Below are positions 19,891 through 24,341 of a stretch of DNA of 24,341 nucleotides, piece by piece (position 1 is the stretch's first letter; each line of letters opens with the position of its first letter). The DNA is taken from contig WKLE02006689.1 of assembly GCA_014885115.2 (NCBI GenBank), positions 1 to 24,341 of the forward strand, in the 5' to 3' direction. Position numbers and translations under genes: made by a program. Under the pieces are notes generated by a model. It saw nothing but the letters and a program-made list of their open reading frames with translations. It was not told where the DNA came from and searched no databases. This DNA is from Asterionellopsis glacialis (lineage: Eukaryota > Bacillariophyta > Plagiogrammaphyceae > Rhaphoneidales > Asterionellopsidaceae).

Positions 19891-20217
19891 CACAATGGTA
19901 CTGTAGTAAATCCGAAAATTGAAATCCACGACAAGAGCGCAACATAATGTGTATGTATTAGGTTTCGCCCTTATTATTGTTTGCATAGAGGAAGTGTCTT
20001 TTTGAGGTAATGAGGTTACAATCCAATGGAACTGGTTCGTTCTGCATTTCATTTTTTGGTATGAATGGTATGTGATCATGTATTGTTCAGATTTTTCAAA
20101 TTCTTGGTTTAATTATTATTATTATTATTATTTGCTATCAGAAACATGGTAGAAGCACGATCGACGCTTTTTACAAGAAATACCAACTGGCAGCGATTCT
20201 GCTAATTTGATTGCTTT
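19891..20217. other. Convergent 3' intergenic stretch
   Basis: No gene is seen between the 3' ends of the solute-binding protein gene and the nuclease gene. The only distinct item is an ATT microsatellite at about 20108-20132. Confidence 0.7.
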
Positions 20218-23154
20218 TTAGTTCACGCCCTCAAAATTGACGTTGTCGATGTATATCTTATCCTTTGTGCTTTCAGCATCACAACGGAAGCGAAGACTTA
20301 AAGAATCTATGCCAGCTATGTCCCAAGTAACCGAGCCAGTATTCCAATTGTTAATATTTTCAAAGTCAACCCCACTTTCGTACCTAGAAAGTACTATCCA
20401 GGCAGATGTCCCCTCTACCTTGTACTCGAGGAAGAAGCCATCCCCAGTATTTATACCTTTAGGCTTGTACTTAAATTCAACTTTAACAGAAGAATAAGTC
20501 ACAACGTTCAAAGTGTTGGTATAAGCACTGCTTTGAGTACCGCTTTTACGAATCTGCAAACTAGATGTTCCTTCAAAAGCATTTGAAGCCTGGGATACAA
20601 TGGTGGCATGCCTTCCTCCATCGATAAAATTTCCAAATCCATTTTCGAATCCTTCGAAAAAGATCAAATTTGAAACCGGTGGAGAAGTTGGAGGAACAGT
20701 TGACCCATCAAGCGACATTCCGATAACTACGGGATCATGGTCTGACGATCTCAAAGCATCTGGAGCGTAAATGTCATTGACGCAAGATTTACGATAAAAA
20801 GAAGCCTCATTTGCATCTTGAACACAGTCGTTGTAGTCAAAAAGAGGAAGCTCATCGGCATTGACATGCCATTCACTCAAACCAGTAATCTGGCTCAAGA
20901 GCGCACTGTTGGCGAGTGCATAATCAAGATATCCAATCTGACCATCAAATACATAGCTGTAGGCAGTTGAACCTTCAAATGCTTCAGCTAAATCAGTATA
21001 TCCAGCATTTATCAAATTCTGGATAGCATCTTCCTTCTTGTAAGCATTCAAATCACCAATGATCAAGAAATCCGGGTCATTGGAGCCAGTTGGATCTGTC
21101 AATAAATAGTCTGCAAGAGCATCAGCAGCATTTGCCCTTGTCTGAGCACAGTTTGCCTGTCCATCAGAAAGGTCGGGGTCTTGTAAAGCATCGCAAGAAC
21201 TTCCTTTTGATTTGAAATGGTTGACGGCTACGGTAAGCCGTCCTCCAGTAGAAATTTCTTCGAATGTTTGAATAAGGACAGGGCGATTCTTGTTGTCGAT
21301 GAATCGGTCATCGATACTGCTGTCAAGGATAGCGAAATTCCCAACCAAATTGACTGTAGCAGGCTTGTAAATAAAGGCAACTTTGATTTGGTCAGTACCA
21401 ATAGAACCTGTAGCCAAGTAGTCATAGGTCCCTGCTCCCATTGCATCATTCAATCCTTGCACAAGATCCGCCGTAGATTGGTCATCTAGATCATTTTCAA
21501 TCTCAATCAAACCCAGAACATCAGCATCAAGGCCCTCCATAGCGGAGACGATCTTAGCTCTCTGACGATTGAGTTCGTCTTCACTATTCGCTCCACGTTG
21601 GTTAAGGGTTTTGAAGTAGTTCAACACATTGAAGCTTGCTACCTTGAAGGTGCCCCCTACATCATTAGGCGCATTGGGGCTTGGATTGACATGCGTGAAA
21701 ACGTAGTTAAAGGCTGGATCTTGAACTGGGCGAAGACGCCAGGCATCTGTACCTGAAAAGCCTGCCCAACTCCAATGCAAAACACCAGTTAGATTTGTAA
21801 TGGTATCACCACCACGGAACTTATTAGTAAGGGACAAACCTCCAGTTGGATAAGCATATGCCTTGTCAGTTGTGCCCAATGTTGCAGCATTTTGGAAGTT
21901 GGTAGAATCGTCGAGGATAATACGGCGTGTGGCCAGCGTATCAAGGAAAGCAGAATACCCAGTAGCGGACGGTGCATTATGGTGTGTGAATTGGTATGGA
22001 CGAGAAGTTTCGGTTAGAACAACTTCGCCATAGCGTGCCAAGTTGTAGTATTCAGATACCACCAAAGTGGTTGTGAAGCGAACAAGCATGCCTTCGATGT
22101 TTTCAAAGGTAGTTGCATCTTTGGTACTTCCACTGGCAGGCAATACAACATCGACTGGTGTTGGAAGAGGAACACTCGAGGCAGTGACGCTTACCGAACC
22201 TCCAGTGATTGAGACGTCAATTTGGCTCATATCAAAGGAATCGCCTGGTTGACCATCAAGACTTAAAAGGTTGCCAACTGTGACAGATTGGCAATCTTGC
22301 TGGTATGAGGCCCCTGTGCCACAATAGACATAAATACCTTCAGAGGTATTTGGGTCAGAATCGTTATACGCATCCTCTTCTTGGATAAAGAATCCTGTGG
22401 GGCTTGTTGAATCTGGAGAGCTGTAGAAGAGACTAGTTACAACAGCCTCAACTGTAACAGGAGTTGTGATAGCAACCGATGACCCTGCTCCCTGGATCTC
22501 GTGAATCCTTGTGATACTTCCAGGCGGATTAGTGGCTGGAGGATTAGTGGCTGGAGGATTAGTAGCTGGAGGTCCAGTATTACTAGTAAACGTCTTATAG
22601 GGGAATCCAAATCCACAGCCACTATTTGTAATACAACCATCAAGTTTATTTATGCCACTGAAAGTCCATTGACTAATATCAAACGAAGCACTTGGAGATG
22701 ATCCATCCTTGCGATGCGCCCAACCATCCAAGTACTCCCAAGGTTGGCCAGTTCCATCAACATTAATATCCCCCATCACGTCAACAACAGCACCATTGAA
22801 ATATAGTTCAATAGCGTCATCTCCATTGATGGCAGCAAAACCAGTAGTATAATTAGGATCCTCTTCAAACCAAGAATTAAATCCAACTGCCTCGGAAGCA
22901 ATAGTGACCGATTGGCCAGCAGTTGCAGAAGATCCACCTGGAAATGAAAATTCCTCTCCGTCGGAACCTCCTCCGTTATTCGCGAAGCCAATACCGTAGA
23001 TACTCAAATCAGGAATGTCATTCAAAGCGTAGACTTCGACTGCCTTTGGAAGTCCACCAGGTAGAGGACCATCAATGACACCAGTAAGGATAAGATCCGA
23101 TGCGGTAACGAATGGTAATGCCGATAAAGCGATGAGGATTTCTTTGGGAAACAT
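20218..23154 (-). CDS. Secreted ExeM/NucH-type endonuclease (LTD, EEP nuclease, C-terminal adhesion-like domain)
   Basis: I start at the ATG at 23154; the frame is open upstream but has no other ATG, and this start gives a signal peptide (residues 1-18, cleavage near VTA/SD). The protein has 978 residues and no intron. Order: lamin-tail-like domain (about 19-190, AVEVYALND...DDAIELYFNGAVVDVMGD), PPATN linker (195-212), OB-like ExeM domain (about 213-480), endonuclease/exonuclease/phosphatase domain (about 500-815) and a beta-rich C-terminal domain opening FFEGFENGFGNF (832-978). EEP residues are visible: Asn509 in SFNVLNY, Glu551/Glu553 in LIEIEND, His646 in HFKSKGSSCD, GDLNAY (700-705), Asp744 in YLDYA and SDHDPV (804-809). 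Bacterial relatives are extracellular DNases, so use of extracellular DNA for phosphate, nitrogen or nucleosides is likely. Base composition is visibly less AT-rich than the neighbours, compatible with bacterial origin. Confidence 0.92.
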   Translation of the reverse strand: MFPKEILIALSALPFVTASDLILTGVIDGPLPGGLPKAVEVYALNDIPDLSIYGIGFANNGGGSDGEEFSFPGGSSATAGQSVTIASEAVGFNSWFEEDPNYTTGFAAINGDDAIELYFNGAVVDVMGDINVDGTGQPWEYLDGWAHRKDGSSPSASFDISQWTFSGINKLDGCITNSGCGFGFPYKTFTSNTGPPATNPPATNPPATNPPGSITRIHEIQGAGSSVAITTPVTVEAVVTSLFYSSPDSTSPTGFFIQEEDAYNDSDPNTSEGIYVYCGTGASYQQDCQSVTVGNLLSLDGQPGDSFDMSQIDVSITGGSVSVTASSVPLPTPVDVVLPASGSTKDATTFENIEGMLVRFTTTLVVSEYYNLARYGEVVLTETSRPYQFTHHNAPSATGYSAFLDTLATRRIILDDSTNFQNAATLGTTDKAYAYPTGGLSLTNKFRGGDTITNLTGVLHWSWAGFSGTDAWRLRPVQDPAFNYVFTHVNPSPNAPNDVGGTFKVASFNVLNYFKTLNQRGANSEDELNRQRAKIVSAMEGLDADVLGLIEIENDLDDQSTADLVQGLNDAMGAGTYDYLATGSIGTDQIKVAFIYKPATVNLVGNFAILDSSIDDRFIDNKNRPVLIQTFEEISTGGRLTVAVNHFKSKGSSCDALQDPDLSDGQANCAQTRANAADALADYLLTDPTGSNDPDFLIIGDLNAYKKEDAIQNLINAGYTDLAEAFEGSTAYSYVFDGQIGYLDYALANSALLSQITGLSEWHVNADELPLFDYNDCVQDANEASFYRKSCVNDIYAPDALRSSDHDPVVIGMSLDGSTVPPTSPPVSNLIFFEGFENGFGNFIDGGRHATIVSQASNAFEGTSSLQIRKSGTQSSAYTNTLNVVTYSSVKVEFKYKPKGINTGDGFFLEYKVEGTSAWIVLSRYESGVDFENINNWNTGSVTWDIAGIDSLSLRFRCDAESTKDKIYIDNVNFEGVN
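22526..22570 (-). repeat. Three 15-bp repeats encoding the PPATN linker
   Basis: Units 22526-22540, 22541-22555 and 22556-22570 are identical but for one base in the third. They encode consecutive PPATN units between the lamin-tail-like domain and the ExeM core of the nuclease. Such linkers vary in copy number by slippage. Confidence 0.9.
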
Positions 23155-23722
23155 TCTTGAGTATAGTTCGAGAGTCTGAAGATTCAATATGAGAGCTGAC
23201 AAAAAATGTGCTCCATGAATGATTTCGATCGGTGTGTGAGAGGACAACTGGTGATTAAACTTCCTAAAGATTTTGTTTTCACCAAGATTCTCAGATTCGG
23301 CTAAAGATGATCTACTGCAGATAAAAATCGCAAGAGTATCAAGAAACAAAAAAAAGGGTTATTATAAATAATAGGAGTAATAATTTACTGTGAGAGATAA
23401 AGTTTGTCCAACACAGTACTGTACGAGCTACCAGGTACCTGTGGTACGGCCTGTAGCGGTCCAACCAGGTACAGGTACTCATATTATTGATACTAGAGGA
23501 CCCACCGGTAATTAGGACCTACCTTGTACTGTACAGGTAAATTAGGACCAAATACTTCCGTTCAAAACAACAAGCAGGATCATTATGTACCCGTGTACCT
23601 ACCAGTACCTTGTCAAAAGAACCAAGCAGACGCATTTCGACGGGTTTTTCAACAGTGATACTGTACCAGGTATTCATTATTTGCAAAACTGATTTTTAGA
23701 AGGTTGTACAATACTTGTATTA

Positions 23723-23930
23723 TATGGTGTACACTACAACAAGTAAGCAGTCATACTGTAGACCTGCTATTTACTTCCGAAGCCAGCTAGTTAATAAGTA
23801 TGTAGAGTATCATGTACATAAAGTTGAATCCCTTGGTTGAGATATCTGCTACTGAGAAATCTTTCAGGAACTTCCGATTCAGTTTCGAATCTTTCAGGAA
23901 CTTTCTGGATTAGATATTTAGGGCTTAAAT
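23723..23930. repeat. Direct repeat, copy 1
   Basis: This stretch recurs at 24031-24254, offset by 308 at its left end. Shared blocks include TGTACACTACAACAAGTAAG, CATGTACATAAAGTTGAATC and TTAGATATTTAGGGCTTAAA. Within each copy TCTTTCAGGAACTT occurs twice. Copy 1 lacks the CCTGG insertions present in copy 2. Confidence 0.92.
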
Positions 23931-24030
23931 GTCTCACGAAGTTCCTTTGAATAATTCCCTGTGTACCAGCTACTACCGGTACCGTAGTCCTAGGAGTCCG
24001 AGCAACCTTTCTTTGACGATTTTTGGAAAT

Positions 24031-24254
24031 TATGCTGTACACTACAACAAGTAAGCAGTCGTACTGTAGACCTATTTACTTACGAGGCCAGCTAGTTAGT
24101 ACCTGGTAAGTACCTGGGTATGTACCTGGTAGAGTATCATGTACATAAAGTTGAATCCCTTGGTTGAGATGTCTGAGAAATCTCTTTCAGGAACTTCCGA
24201 TTCAGTTTCGAATCTTTCAGGAACTTTCTGGATTAGATATTTAGGGCTTAAATA
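24031..24254. repeat. Direct repeat, copy 2 with CCTGG insertions
   Basis: It matches copy 1 over its length but is about 16 bases longer. Near 24090-24131 it reads GTACCTGGTAAGTACCTGGG then TATGTACCTGGTAGAG, where copy 1 has only ATAAGTATGTAGAG. It is also shortened by a few bases near 24170-24185. The right end runs into the inverted-repeat arm at 24248. Confidence 0.92.
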
Positions 24255-24289
24255 AGGCTGGCGCTATCAAATCTGGCCACCTCCGGGTT
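24248..24289. repeat. Right arm of the diverged inverted repeat (partner 28-69)
   Basis: Reverse complement aligns gap-free to 28-69, with AACCCGGA and the ATAGCGCCAG block conserved. It starts at the very end of direct-repeat copy 2, so it may belong to a larger dispersed element. Confidence 0.5.
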
Positions 24290-24341
24290 ATTTCCGACTA
24301 AAATCAAGTTAATCAGATATTTCTGTTTATTGCATATTTGA

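Larger units (their letters stand above)
23155..24341. other. Repeat-rich non-coding stretch upstream of nuclease gene
   Basis: No gene is supported; the short minus-strand open frame at 23791-24042 lies inside a repeat. The region should hold the nuclease promoter near 23155-23450. It carries many GTACC/GGTAC motifs (for example TACCAGGTACCT at 23429-23440, ACCAGGTACAGGTAC from 23464, TACCAGGTA at 23664), a 308-bp-spaced direct repeat and the right arm of the inverted repeat shared with 28-69. Confidence 0.65.

Noticed and set aside
23155..23349. N-terminal extension of the nuclease up to 23349
   Set aside because: It would need a TTG start; the ATG at 23154 gives a proper signal peptide.

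Overview
The window reads as nuclear DNA of a diatom or close stramenopile relative. The basis is AT-rich, gene-dense sequence with short GT-AG introns (about 97-145 nt), a helicase whose N-terminus looks like the signal-plus-transit plastid presequence of secondary plastids (Phe at the predicted cleavage site), and a centrin next to lipid and membrane-receptor-like genes. No bacterial operon layout, tRNA, rRNA or CRISPR array was found. Species was not determined.

Layout. 1-900: repeats and non-coding DNA. 901-1583 (-): two-exon centrin-like EF-hand protein. 1584-2940: non-coding leader with a 19-bp duplication and a 16-bp palindrome. 2941-5968 (+): two-exon patatin-type triacylglycerol lipase of the SDP1/Tgl3-5 type. 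6127-9166 (-): HrpB-type DEAH helicase, probably plastid-targeted, with its frame broken by one base at about 8061. 9765-11250 (+): two-exon class-3 lipase. 11415-13202 (-): zinc-finger plus TrmN6/YfiC-like methyltransferase. 13203-16586: 3.4 kb without a convincing gene, holding a diverged 174-bp tandem repeat, a possible coding fragment and an 18-bp perfect palindrome. 16587-19890 (+): four-exon membrane protein carrying two AapJ-like amino-acid-binding domains. 20218-23154 (-): intronless secreted nuclease of the ExeM/NucH type. 23155-24341: repeat-rich DNA with a 308-bp-spaced direct repeat.

Working together. The genes are not an operon. Two are lipid hydrolases (storage lipid turnover), and two neighbours at the right side face the outside: a membrane-anchored pair of bacterial-type solute-binding domains and a secreted nuclease that could release phosphate or nucleosides from extracellular DNA. 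A joint role in sensing or scavenging dissolved organic nutrients is inference only.

Most unusual items: the tandem, membrane-anchored amino-acid-binding protein in a eukaryote, whose second domain lacks about 84 residues exactly at an intron; the frame break in the helicase, which a 37-nt GT-AG 'intron' would also repair; and a GTACC(A/T)GGTAC palindrome family confined to non-coding DNA that appears as tiny CCTGG insertions between two otherwise matching repeat copies.
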